Shown piece by piece: positions 1 to 47,580 of a stretch of 64,000 bases of DNA. A model generated the notes under the pieces. It worked only from the letters and a program-made list of their open reading frames with translations. It made no database searches and was not told the DNA's origin. This DNA is from Rostratula benghalensis. Taxonomy: Eukaryota; Chordata; Aves; Charadriiformes; Rostratulidae. A program made the translations under genes and the position numbers. The DNA is taken from contig VXAI01000305.1 of NCBI GenBank assembly GCA_013399305.1, positions 585,742 to 649,741 of the forward strand. Reading direction: 5' to 3'. Each line of letters opens with the position of its first letter. The stretch's first letter is position 1.

Positions 1-192
1 GTGTGAGGGTGGTGAGAGCCTGGCCCAGGTTGCCCAGAGAAGCTGTGGCTGCCCCATCCCTGGAGGGGTTCAAGGCCAGGCTGCATGGGGCTTGGAGCAA
101 CTTGCTCTGGTGGGAGGTGTCCTTGCCCAGGGCAGGGGGTTGGAACCTGATGATCTTTAAAGGTCCCTTCCAATTCTAACCATTCTATGAAT
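1..192 (+). mobile_element. CR1 LINE 3' end (cut by window edge)
   Basis: The sequence is the standard CR1 3' segment: GGCCCAGGTTGCCCAGAG, then GGTCCCTTCCAA and the ATTCTATGA tail. It lies within BCKDHB intron 8, opposite to the gene. Its 5' end is beyond the window. Confidence 0.93.
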
Positions 193-273
193 TGCATTGC
201 AACGGTTATTAATAGTAGGGTTTTTTGGTTTTTGTTTGGTGTGGTTTTGAAGGAACATACATCATTTTCTTAC

Positions 274-36768
<36,495 letters not shown>

Positions 36769-36857
36769 CGCCGCCGCCGTCCGGGGACCGGCGCGCGTTC
36801 TAAAGAGGCGGGGTCCCAGGCGAGCTTCCTGAGTGGTCGGCAGCGGGTGGAGGGCGA

Positions 36858-36865
36858 GCCAATCA
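36858..36865 (-). promoter_or_regulatory. BCKDHB: CCAAT box (NF-Y type) upstream of BCKDHB
   Basis: GCCAATCA reads on the plus strand about 90 bp upstream of the BCKDHB ATG. NF-Y boxes work in either orientation. Its position suits a core-promoter element for a start site near 36,780-36,830. The start site itself is inferred. Confidence 0.55.
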
Positions 36866-36881
36866 GAAGCCGCTCTGCGGT

Positions 36882-36913
36882 GGGTGGAGGGGGTGGGCGG
36901 GGCTAGGGAGGGG
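36882..36913 (+). promoter_or_regulatory. G-run cluster with GC box (Sp1-like; possible G-quadruplex)
   Basis: The plus strand has closely spaced runs of three to five G, including GGGCGGGG at 36895-36902 (Sp1/KLF consensus). Four or more G-tracts within about 30 bp fit the G-quadruplex pattern. It lies between the CCAAT box and the NRF-1 site. Confidence 0.5.
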
Positions 36914-36917
36914 TTAC

Positions 36918-36929
36918 TGCGCATGCGCG
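36918..36929. promoter_or_regulatory. BCKDHB: NRF-1 site, perfect consensus
   Basis: TGCGCATGCGCG fits YGCGCAYGCGCR exactly and is nearly palindromic. NRF-1 drives many nuclear genes for mitochondrial proteins, in keeping with BCKDHB about 150 bp away. Confidence 0.65.
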
Positions 36930-36933
36930 GTCG

Positions 36934-36940
36934 CCGGAAG
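36934..36940 (+). promoter_or_regulatory. ETS/GABP-type site next to the NRF-1 site
   Basis: CCGGAAG is the core ETS/GABP (NRF-2) motif and sits 4 bp beyond the NRF-1 site. The NRF-1 plus GABP pair is common in CpG-island promoters of mitochondrial genes and in bidirectional promoters. Confidence 0.45.
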
Positions 36941-37445
36941 GGGAAGGGACCGTTAGGGCTGCGGTAATGGCCGGGAGGGAGGCCCGGGGCTGTGAGGGGG
37001 TGACAGTCCCCTCAGGGCGACTGCTGCAGGGCTCAGGGTGGCTCTGGTTGTGTGCCCAGGCTAGGATAATGGGTGCTTTCCTTCCCCGCCCTCTGGTGCT
37101 GCCGTAACGGCTGTGCTGGGGCCTGGGTGTATGACGGGGTGCCAGGCTGGGCCTTGCCTCTCCCTCAGTTCCGTCACAGCCGTGGCACAAACTAAATCCT
37201 TCACCTTTTCCCCTTAAAGTTTTTCATACTGCTATACCAGCAGTAAGAAATGCCAAACAAACGCCTGAAATCCTCAAATTCTGTCCCAGTGGATGACCCA
37301 GAAGGATATAAAGACTTAGGCCTGCAGGCAGTGCCTGTGCCTTGTGTCTCTCAAACCCCCTCCTCATTGCACATCCAACTTCACTTTGAGCCTGTCTCCT
37401 TTTTGCTCCTTTTTCTTCTCCAAGGTTTGTTTTTTTGATGTTTTT

Positions 37446-37520
37446 TATCAGAGTTGGGTTGATGGTTGGACTTGATGATCTGAAAGGTCCCTTCCAACCT
37501 GGACAATTCTATGATTATGT
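37446..37520 (+). mobile_element. CR1 LINE tail, 75 bp
   Basis: Only GTTGGGTTGATGGTTGGACT through CCAACCTGGACAATTCTATG is kept. It is the single CR1 piece recognised between 31.25 and 41.67 kb. Confidence 0.88.
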
Positions 37521-40500
37521 TCTTTTGTATATAAATATTTTACTTGTCGGGGTTTATGGAACATTATTTCTAATGTTCTTACCAAAGTGATCATATTCCT
37601 CCCTTAGATCCTCCCATCACCCAGGTGAAGTTCTCACTCCATTGTTGCAGCCTTTCTTCCTTCCTGTGCCCAGCGTTGCCACCTTTCACTTGCCTCTGAC
37701 GTGAGCGTATGGCTCCATGTCCATTATTCTACTCCAAAATCTCTCAAAATCTGGACATAGCTTGCAGCTGGACTGTAGACTCCTCCTGAGCTTGTCACAT
37801 TTCCCAGTACACTCCTGTGGATGATGAGGCATCCAGGTAATTTCTGCTGGACTCCTTCGAGTGTAGTTTTACTGCTGCACCCCAACAGTTGATTATGTGA
37901 TTCACCCCCTCTTGTCACATTAATACATGAAATAAAATTATCTGCTTCATCCTTCTTTTTCTGTAATTTATTGGTACTTCGGAGCTGTTTTCTCCCCTGT
38001 CCCTCTCTCCTCACTCACACAAATGGGTTATTTTGCTAATTAGGGACAGTCATCTTTTTGTTGGGTATGTATAACTGAAAAAATCTTTTTCAAAGTGTAT
38101 TATGGAAAGGAGAACAGCTTTTGGGCTGGGTGTTTTTATTAGTAGTACTGTACAGAGTAGATGTGAGCAGAAAGGGGGTAGTCTTAGCCCTAGGAATCAA
38201 GTAAGACAAAGTGAACGAGAGCAGAGCAGCAATGGTTTTGAGCAAAGGGTCTCAGAAGTGAATGATTTCATCCTAGGGGGCCTAAATGCCAGGCACCATT
38301 TTGCTTTTTAGCAGGGACATCATTATTTCAGACTTTGATAAAAAGCAGACCAGGGATGCTACATCTATAGCCAGGCACAGAACAGGGGGTAAAAAAGCAA
38401 CAGAAGCTTTAATGGAAGAGTTTTGTACTCATTTACACGTAGGGTCAGTAATCATCCAGTTACTTTCTGCCAAATTACCCACTTCTGTGGTAAGAGAGTG
38501 GTTCACACTCAGTCTAGACTAGCAACTGTGGCTTTCATCCCCATTTTAGATTTTCAAACTCTTCAGCAGAGTGATCACACTCGAGCTAAAGACAATCCTA
38601 TGATTAAATGTTATGAGTAATTCCTAACGGTAAGTGAAGCAATGCTAGAAGCAGCGGTGTCTACCCACAGAGACATTATTCTGCTTTTTTTTGTAAGACA
38701 TTTTGGTGTTTCATAATTGCAGGAAGAGAATCCCATTCCCCTCTCTTTAATTCAATCAGTTTTAATTGCTTTGAAACCACAGAGCATATTTAACTCTATT
38801 TTCTACCATCACTCAATCTAGAAATACCTGTACAGGGAAATGATTTCCAATAGTTGACAGCTCATCATTCTAATGCAAGAAAAAGTCATCGTGAAATCCA
38901 ATTTGTACAAGGAATAAGAACCACATTTGTATCTTGAGGAATAATTCACCTGAGAACGTGATGGGTTCTCATCACTTCCGTTCTTCAAATAATAACTAGA
39001 TTTCTTTGTAGAAAATGTACTAGAGCTGAAACAAACCAAAACTACTGGGTGAGGTCGTTCTGAAATAATCATATTAATGCCTTCCAGATCTAAGGCATCT
39101 GTCGTTGTTCACTAATAAGTGAGAATTGTTATCTGACCCATCAGGAAAGTATGCCAAAAAAGCTCAGAAAAGCTCAGAAACGAATGGGGAGGTGGATTCT
39201 TTACATGTATACACCACTGGTGTTATAAAAGCAAAGATACAGCAGTCCTCTCTTCAGGGTTCTTGGGATAAGACCTATCCATCCAGCAGATCGTATACAA
39301 AACATGGTGGAACTCCTCTTTGATACGTTGATGATCTCCTGCAGTATAGTGTGGCAGTTTTCATGCCTGCTTATAATATGGTTGTGTTCAGTGGAAGTTT
39401 AAAAAGGGAAAATATAAAAGGGTATGGTGAGCCAAACCCACTGAGCCAAAGCCTCGCTGTTTCCCCATGCTCAGTCATTTCCCTAGAACACAGTGCAGTT
39501 CCCATGTCTGTTTAAATGAAGTATTTTGTGCTCAGTAGCTAAGTCTGAAGCATAATTCTGGGCTTTTTTCCTGCTATTATATTTTATTAGAGGACTATCT
39601 GTTTTTTATTCAGACTGATAGCATTAGCTCTCACTTAAATAACAATAAACTGTAAACCTTATCACGTGTACAAGTGGAAGTGTGCTACAAAAGGAGATGG
39701 GAAGGAAACCCCGCTGTCCATGAATTATCTTTTGTCAGAATGTGTGGTTCCAGTCAGTTTAACTGGCTGTAGGTAATGGTTATGTTATCTAAAGAAGTCA
39801 CCTTTGGATGGGATGAGTTCCCTACAGGAACTCAAGTACTGCTCTGAAGATAACAGAATTCAGACTCAGTTAGGCAGCCTGGATCTCACTGAAAGCCAGT
39901 AATGGTAATTCACAGTTTTTATCCATAGCCTTGATCTTTCTCTAAATAAACATATCAAAGTCTATTAGAAATAGTTTAACTTGAGAATTGCCTTTCTGAT
40001 TTGTAATTTTTCATGTGCACCATTAGGTGGCAGGGAACAATAAAGATTTCCTCGATGAAATGCCGTACAGATGTTGAAATACAGATCTGTCAGATTGTTC
40101 TCTCCACCCTTTTTGAATCAGAATTTTTTTTCCTACTGTGAACTGTCAAGAGCTTTGTCTAGTTAATTATTAAATGACTTACCAACAGGGCTCACTGCTT
40201 TCATCAAGACTGTTTCAGATTTCATTTCTGTGCAATCCTTTTGTCAAATGAGGGAAAAAAAAAAAAAAAAAGTAATTTTCATCCTACTGGGAGTTCTCTA
40301 AAAATTAAATCTCAGCACCATTGTATATCCACTTCTAACTTCTACTTCTCCTTCTGGTCAGGCTAAACTTGACTGCTGGAAGTAGCACCTAGGCCAGGCT
40401 AATTTCAGCAGGCATTAGTGGAAGACAACTTTATTATTCTTTTTGGAGCCTTGATTCTAAACTGGTTATAAGGGCTAGGCTTCTGTGTGGGTGCAGCTTT

Positions 40501-41667
40501 AAATAAGGACTTTTGGTGACAGCAGAGGTACAAGAAGATTAAAGTGACGTGGTTTAGATACACAGGCTGACAGACAGGTGGGTGCATGGGAAAAGATAGG
40601 GAATTTATACCACCAGGAATGTTTATTTCCCTAGATCTGGATGGCTACTGATTAAATAATTGCAGTGGATGTCACGGGTGAGAGGGTAGGTGGCAGGAAT
40701 CGCAGCGCAGGGCTTGTCTGCTTGATAACCCACTTGGTGATTGATGTATGGGAAGTTCATTCCACTACTGGTGACTCTGTAGGAGTTAGGGATACCTACG
40801 CTCAGCGTTTCCCAGAGACACAGAGTTAAGTCTCTGGCAGGAGTAGCCCCTCAGAGATTTATTCTTACCCCCTCGAACTCCTGCAGCGCTGTCGGTAGGA
40901 ACTGTGTCACAGATATTGTCCCATGTGCTTAACTGGAAAGCCCCAGTGCAGATTTTTCCATATGCTCATGTACTAAACTCATGCCAAAGGAAGAAGGAAC
41001 AATTTGAGAAAATATGATCCAGCTGCAACCTGACTTACCTGTTTTTAAGCCAACACAAAGGAGGAAAAGCAACGGAGGCTCTTTTTTGTTATTGACTAGT
41101 CTGATACGCAGAGAAATTCATCTCAGTTTCGACATGACTGAGTGAAGGAAAAGAGGCTGAAATCCATTATTTACAGAAAAAAATGTGTGGTAGCAACGCA
41201 CAGAACTCCTACGGTGTGTCTCTTTTGTCCCAAGCAATCATGGCTGGGAGCAAGGAGCCCTTTTTTCCCCTAGTTCAACCCTGGTGTTGCCCAAGAACAC
41301 TGTTGGTGAGCGCACAAACCCCTTGTGGGAGTTCTACGTGTCTGCTTGGGTTTGGATTTTCATCTCAGTTCTGAGTTTCTGTCACTGAGTTGTATCCTCC
41401 CAGTCCTGTGGGAAACTTGGGTACCCAAACAGGAATCTTCTGAGGTTAAAAACCCCAAAGCCAATAGTAATGGTGGTTCTACAAGATGACTTAAGAGATT
41501 CTGTTAATTGAGCGTCTGACAGCAGTCTTGGTAGTCCAAATGGATTACTCTTGCAGTCAGTCCATGGGTGACCCTGCCCTATTTCTGCCTCATAACTCTG
41601 TAGATTATGGAGATGCCCAAACAGATGCAGGAAAGCCCTGGAGATCATGGGAGAGGAGCTGCAGTGT

Positions 41668-41891
41668 GTAAGGAGGCGGAAAATTTTTTTACAACGAAAG
41701 GGTTATTAAGCATTGGAACAGGCTGCCCAGGGAAGTGCTGGGGTCACCATCCCTGGAGGGATTTCAAAGACAGGTTGAGATAGTGCTGAGTGACATGGGT
41801 TAGGATGGGTTTTTTCACTGTTGGGTTGATGGTTGGACTTGATGATTGGAAAGGTTCCTTCCAACCTGGGCAACTCTATGATTCTATAAAC
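41668..41891 (+). mobile_element. CR1 LINE 3' end, about 220 bp
   Basis: GGAACAGGCTGCCCAGGGAA, GTTGATGGTTGGACTTGATG and the tail CAACTCTATGATTCTATA place it with the AACCATCAACC-type subfamily. Confidence 0.93.
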
Positions 41892-42618
41892 TTGGACCTT
41901 GTGTGAAGCCAAAGAAGCAAATTTTTTTTCCTGGTGTACTACTGTTTAGTAGTCCAAAATTACTGTCTTTGAAAGACCTGGTGGAATACAGGAGTCCCTA
42001 AGCAAGTCTGTTTCTCTGTGGGGATTGTGTTCGTGGGGCTGTCCCAGTTCCCTGGAGGACAGGCTGCTGAGAACAGGTAGATGTCATGCAATGCAGAATA
42101 AGCAGTGTGAAGTATTTAGATCTCCAGAAAATAAAAGTCTTTTTTGGTCTGCATGAATCACATGTGGGTTGCCATATGCCTGAAGCTAGGGAAGACTGTT
42201 TATCTGTTATCGGGCTGTTTTCCATATGATGTTCTTCAAAGATATGTCAGAAACACCAAGAGCTGCTTACTCAGCTGGGCCCAAATCCTGAAGACTTCCA
42301 TTTGTGCCTTTGGTCCTTTCATGTTGTTTTTTTTACAATCAGATGTGAAAGTCTGCTCCAGAAGAGGATGGACGTGTTCCGAGATGTTGTCATATTTTGA
42401 GAATGCAAGGACCTAAACAAGATTCAGTCTCACTGCATCCTCCTTAGAAGCTACAGTTGTGTGTGAGAGTGGTCACGAGCACTTTTTTGATTTCTGCTGA
42501 GTTGTGTCCAAGAGGACATGGTTCAGCCCCCTTTGCAGAGTTTTGTATCGTCCACCTACTTGGTGAGGTGAATGTAATAAAGAGAAGAATGTGACAAGTC
42601 ATGTGCATCATTACACGC

Positions 42619-42642
42619 AAAAAAACCCCATGGGGTTTTTTT
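42619..42642. repeat. Perfect 24-bp palindrome
   Basis: AAAAAAACCCCA is followed at once by its exact reverse complement, with no loop, centred on CCATGG. Intergenic and unexplained. Confidence 0.9.
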
Positions 42643-43469
42643 TCTTGACCTGTCTAGGTAATAAACTGTGAATTTGTACTTTTTGGTGCTTTTTTCTGAG
42701 GAGCCCCCAGTGAACTAAAACATAAGTCAGAATGTAAAGAAGGAATAGCATTTCACTGAAAGTAAGATAGAAGGAAAACCACCCTTGACCTGAATGAACT
42801 CAAATTAATGAATGAAAGAGTTTCCTTTGAAGGTGGGATCTTGAGCAGGACAGTAGAAGCAGGTCAGCTGTAAAAGTCAAAAAATTGAGGAGAAAGTGTT
42901 TTTCCTGGGCATATATATAATGACTCTATGAAGACTCACGCCATTTACCATCTTGCTCTCTCTTCTCTGCTAGGGTCCTCACATCACTCAGAAATGGGAT
43001 TAGTGGAGAGAAAGAAACTTGCTTTCTTAGTTCGCTTTTCTTAGCACGCTGAGAAGATGATAACAAGAAGTAGGATGAGGCAAAAAACTAGGAGTGGTTT
43101 TATTCAGGTCTGCAAGATAGTGGGATGATGTACGTTGCAGGAGATGAATGCCAAGGGTTGTTTTCCTTCAAATGTGCCAGGAGATGGTACAAGACCTACT
43201 GCTGGTTTCATACATACTGTCAAAGCTACTGCCTACGACTGCACACGCTCAGCTTCTTGGGAAAGACTGTTGCAGACAAGACCCGAGGAAAAAACTACTC
43301 TTGGAAGCGATGCTCTTACCTGCCCAGAACAAACAGCAGCAAGGGCGGTTTGTGTAGCACTTTGTAGGAGGAAGTCTGAGGATTTTCATCCTTTCTTATA
43401 AGGCTGGGATCTAGGAAAAGAACCTGAAGGGTAAAAGAGGAAGAAGGGTGCAGTTGCAAAACAGCACAC

Positions 43470-43498
43470 ACCCAAAAAAAAAAAAATAAATAAATAAA
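43470..43498. repeat. Poly-A with (AAAT)n
   Basis: An A run followed by AATAAATAAATAAA, intergenic. Confidence 0.88.
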
Positions 43499-44517
43499 GG
43501 GACTAATTGATAGAGAAGAATAAGCTAAGAAATGAATTTGCAGTAATGGGTAGAGATGTGAAAAAGCAGGCAGATGATGGAATGGCAAAAGAGAAAATTA
43601 GGGAAGCCAGTTGCAACAGAGGCGAGGAAGATATGATGGAGATAGCAAAGAGGTGGAGCCTGAGACAGAGCAGTGAGGCCCTACAAGAGACTATGGCATG
43701 GAGCAGGAAACAAAATGATCTGCAGATGAAGGAGAGAACAGATTGGAGCAAATCTGGGATTCACCTCTGCACCAGAGAGATTCATCCCCTGGCCTAAGCA
43801 GATGAGTGAATGTACTGTTAGGCCATCAGTCAAAACAAAGAGATATGGACCAGAAGCTGAAAGCTATCAGAGTAGGGATGGCAGGAGGCGCCTACAGGGG
43901 CAGATGGATGGGGGACACAAGTGTTGTCTCTAAGAGTCTTGGTTTAACATCTTGGAGTGGAGAAAAGCTATTTGAATTGAATGACAATATTGGTACAAGA
44001 AAGAGTGTGCCTGTATTAGTCGTTAATAATGTAGAGATGGAATTAGAAAGTTCCTAAAGCATCAGACCAGGAGGCTCTGGGTGCTCTTCCATTAGGAATA
44101 GAGCAGGCAAACACATCCTAGATTATCTTCAGGTGGTGCTTGATAAATTTGGGGATGTAATCATATACAAGATTGATATCCACGATGAGAGAAACCAGAT
44201 TGGATGTTGTAGGAGGACCTTCCTAGTCCCTGCCCTAATCTTATTTACCCAAGAGTGGTGCTGTTGACTCATATATATTGACCAGGACAGGTGCAGACAG
44301 ACACATATTTGCCTCACTCACTTTCCAAGCCAACTGGATGCCACCCACCTCTGGAATCCGTGTAGCTGGAGTGGCCCAGGGCTGTGCCCGAGTTGTTAAA
44401 TCTGTGCAAATGCATGACTTTGAGATCTGAACTGGCTTGCTTTTGCCTAACTTGGAGTGTGGGCGAGGGAGTGCACACCTAGCCCTACACCCTCAGAGGG
44501 CTGTGCAAGGCTCACAT

Positions 44518-44750
44518 AGAGTCTTAGAATGGCTAGAGTTGGAAGGGACCTTAAAGACCATCCAGTTCCAACCCCCCTGCCCTGAGCAGGGACACCTCCC
44601 ACCAGACCAGGTTGCTCCAAGCCCCATCCAGCCTGGCCTTGAACCCCTCCAGGGATGGGGCAGCCACAGCTTCTCTGGGCAACCTGGGCCAGGCTCTCAC
44701 CACCCTCACACCAAAGAAGTTCTTCCTGGTGTCTGATCTAAATCACATTT
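44518..44750 (-). mobile_element. CR1 LINE 3' end, about 230 bp
   Basis: It starts AGAGTCTTAGAATGGCTAG and carries CCACCAGACCAGGTTGCTCC and GGCAACCTGGGCCAGGCTCT, ending near TTCTTCCTGGTGTCTGATC. Majority subfamily. Confidence 0.94.
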
Positions 44751-45301
44751 GGTGCCTCAGAGGAGAGAGAATACTACTTAAACATGGGGTGCAGGGACTC
44801 TACAAACTGATTTAGTGGGACTGAGGGGACTCAAGATCCCAGAAGAAATGTAGTAGCAACATCTACTAATCCGGGATACCACAGCAGCACACTCAGCAGC
44901 CACGTGTGACATCTCTCTGGTCACTTCTAGATGACAGTGTGATGTGTGGTGGCAGACTAAAGGTCTGATTCACCAGCATGGTGTACGATATGTCACCAGT
45001 AACAACTACTTACATCTTGGATTGTCCTCCCAGTTGGGCTCAGTTCCTAGACAACACTGTGGAATGGAGATGATGCCACTCTTCCTCTGAGTTAGTGTCC
45101 CTTCCTTGTCTGTCATCGTACTTCTCTTCGTGCTGCCAGGAGCTCTGTTGCTCCTCAACAAACTCCCTGCTCCTACTGCAGTGACCACATCCATCTACTG
45201 CCCCCAGTTATGTTCCAGTGCACTGAGTGAATATTTGCATATTTGGAAGCAAGTGTTTGTGTATTTTAGGCATACAACAGATTAATTTTAAGTGCTAATA
45301 A

Positions 45302-45713
45302 GACCATAGCATGGTTTGGGTCGGAAGGGACCTGAAAGATCATCCAGTTCCCATCCCCTGCCCTGGGCAGGGACACCTCCCACCAGACCAGGTTGCTCCA
45401 AGCCCCATCCAGCCTGGCCTTGAACCCCTCCAGGGATGGGGCAGCCACAACTTCTCTGGGCAACCCATTCCGGTGTCTCAGCACCCTCACAGCAAAGAAG
45501 TTCTTCCTGAGATCTCACCTAAATCTCTCCTCTTGCAGTTTAAAACCATTCCCCTTGTCCAATGGCTCCCCTCCCCACCAAGAGTCCCTCCCCATCTCTC
45601 CTGAAGCAACTTTAGGGACTGGAAGGGGCTCTAAGGTCTCCCTGAAGCCTTCTCTTCTCCAGGCTGAACACCCCCAGCTCTCTCAGCCTGTCCTCATCCT
45701 GGTGGGGAAAGAT
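45302..45713 (-). mobile_element. CR1 LINE, about 410 bp
   Basis: ACCATAGCATGGTTTGGGTC through CCACCAGACCAGGTTGCTCC to CAGGCTGAACACCCCCAGCT and CTCAGCCTGTCC. Majority subfamily, intergenic. Confidence 0.94.
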
Positions 45714-46651
45714 TGCTAGACTCTGCCCTGTGTGGTCCTCCTGCGTAAACAAGACCTTGATTTTGCAAAGTCCTCTCCTGCCATCCTGACTGCTGTCTCA
45801 ACCACACCAAATTTCCATTTTGCCCTCCCAGTAAATATCTATTCTCACGTGAGTGTGCGGGGCTTGCACTGCTTCCGCCGTGACCGAAACAGGACCATTC
45901 CCACGCTACCTGAAGCTTTGCAGTCCTGGCTCCGGAGATTACCTGCGAGCCAGCAGAGAGCTGCGGCCCCGTCTTCCTTTGATGAAGAAGTTCTTATCTT
46001 AGGTGAGATGTGGAAATCTTGCAACCCCCATCCTCCTCCCTCCACCCCCCAGGCAGGGAGAGAGAGAGAGCGGGAGGGAGCACACAGGAAGAGTGACAAC
46101 TTGTACTTTCAAAATCACAACCTCACCTAGGACAACAGCTGATAACAAGCCCAAGCAAAACACGGCTACTGACTCACCCTCCCCTCTCCTGGCCCACTGG
46201 AAAAGATTGAGGATTTCTGTGCAAACAGTAATGTTGGCTTCAGTGAGATCCCTTGTGGTCATTAAAGAACTGGAGCTGCTTCTATGCCTTTTTTTTAATA
46301 GAAACCCGTCTCCAGATTTAGTTTCCCCTGAGTTAGGCTGCTTTTAAGAGCGGACCTGTGATGGAAGTAAGTGGCATCTGTTTCCTGGTGTGACTGGATT
46401 AATATGAAGCATATTTCATGTGAAAAAGCACCACATTTCTCACATATCTGTGCCCCACAACAGTTGTCTCTGCTGCAAATAAAATTATGTCTAAGACTGA
46501 GATTGTGACTTGCAAGTGCTTTCCAGCAAAAGTGACATTTTGGGTTTTTGAATGAAATACCTTGGCCTCTACAAAAGAGATTATAAAAGCATTCCACAGA
46601 AACCCAACAGGAAAACATTGATATAGATTTTGGACACGGGGTGATGGCCCA

Positions 46652-46946
46652 NNNNNNNNNNNNNNNNNNNNNNNNNNNNNNNNNNNNNNNNNNNNNNNNN
46701 NNNNNNNNNNNNNNNNNNNNNNNNNNNNNNNNNNNNNNNNNNNNNNNNNNNNNNNNNNNNNNNNNNNNNNNNNNNNNNNNNNNNNNNNNNNNNNNNNNNN
46801 NNNNNNNNNNNNNNNNNNNNNNNNNNNNNNNNNNNNNNNNNNNNNNNNNNNNNNNNNNNNNNNNNNNNNNNNNNNNNNNNNNNNNNNNNNNNNNNNNNNN
46901 NNNNNNNNNNNNNNNNNNNNNNNNNNNNNNNNNNNNNNNNNNNNNN
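46652..46946. other. Assembly gap, 295 N
   Basis: 295 unknown bases with an estimated size, between BCKDHB and the NR0B-like gene. The order of the two genes depends on this join. A further single N is at 48585. Confidence 0.99.
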
Positions 46947-47131
46947 CAGCATCTGCTCTTTTTAAGCCTTTCCTCGAAGTGTGTAGGCCTCTGCAGTATT
47001 TTCCTGTGTGCTGCTGGATATAGCACAGGACACAGAATTACTCCTTTTCAGGGGGAGTTTCTAAGGTGCTCAGGTGTAGTAATTGTTAGCTTTTTACCAA
47101 CACTGGTTAATATCTTCACAGATCTGCCATG

Positions 47132-47580
47132 GGGAACAGCTGGGGAGGGGACAGCAAAGGGCTACAAAGGTGATGAGGAGCCTAGAACATCTCTCTGATA
47201 AGGAAAGGCTGAGGGACTTGGGTTTTTTTAGTCTGGAGAAGAGAAGGCTGAGAGGGGATCTGATCAACACCTAGAAATACTTCCAGGGTGGGTGCCAGGA
47301 GGATGGGGCCAGGCTTTTTTCAGTGGTGCCCAGGGACAGGACAAGAGGGAACAGGCACAAACTGGAACACAAGAAGTTCCATCTCAACATGAGGAGGAAT
47401 TCTTGACTTTGAGGGTGTCAGAGTCCTGGCAGAGGCTGCCCAGAGAGGTGGTGGAGTCTCCATCTCTGGAGACATTCAAACCCACTTGGAGATGTTCCTG
47501 TGGGACCTGCTGTGGGTGACCCTGCTCTGGGTTAGACTGGATGATCTCCAGAGGTCCCTTCCAACCCTTATCTTTCTGTC
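47132..47580 (+). mobile_element. CR1 LINE, about 450 bp
   Basis: GGGACAGCAAAGGGCTACAA, CTGAGGGACTTGGGTTTTTT and GGATGATCTCCAGAGGTCCC; the tail is short (TATCTTTCTGTC). It begins 185 bp after the assembly gap. Confidence 0.93.

Larger units (their letters stand above)
37191..46651. other. Intergenic region upstream of BCKDHB
   Basis: From the CpG island to the 295-N gap only CR1 copies (37446, 41668, 44518, 45302), simple repeats and the palindrome at 42619 were recognised. Small open frames here (for example 43507-44057 plus strand) have no familiar motif and no supporting splice pattern. Confidence 0.75.

Noticed and set aside
37250..37438. Small plus-strand frame (MPNKRLKSSNSVPVDDPEG) downstream of the CpG island
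   Set aside because: 62 codons with a Leu/Phe run at the end, no motif and a CR1 tail just after it. Considered as a divergent-promoter product but unsupported.
43507..44057. Two charged plus-strand frames in a row (96 and 83 codons)
   Set aside because: They result from purine-rich sequence; no homology or splice logic is visible.
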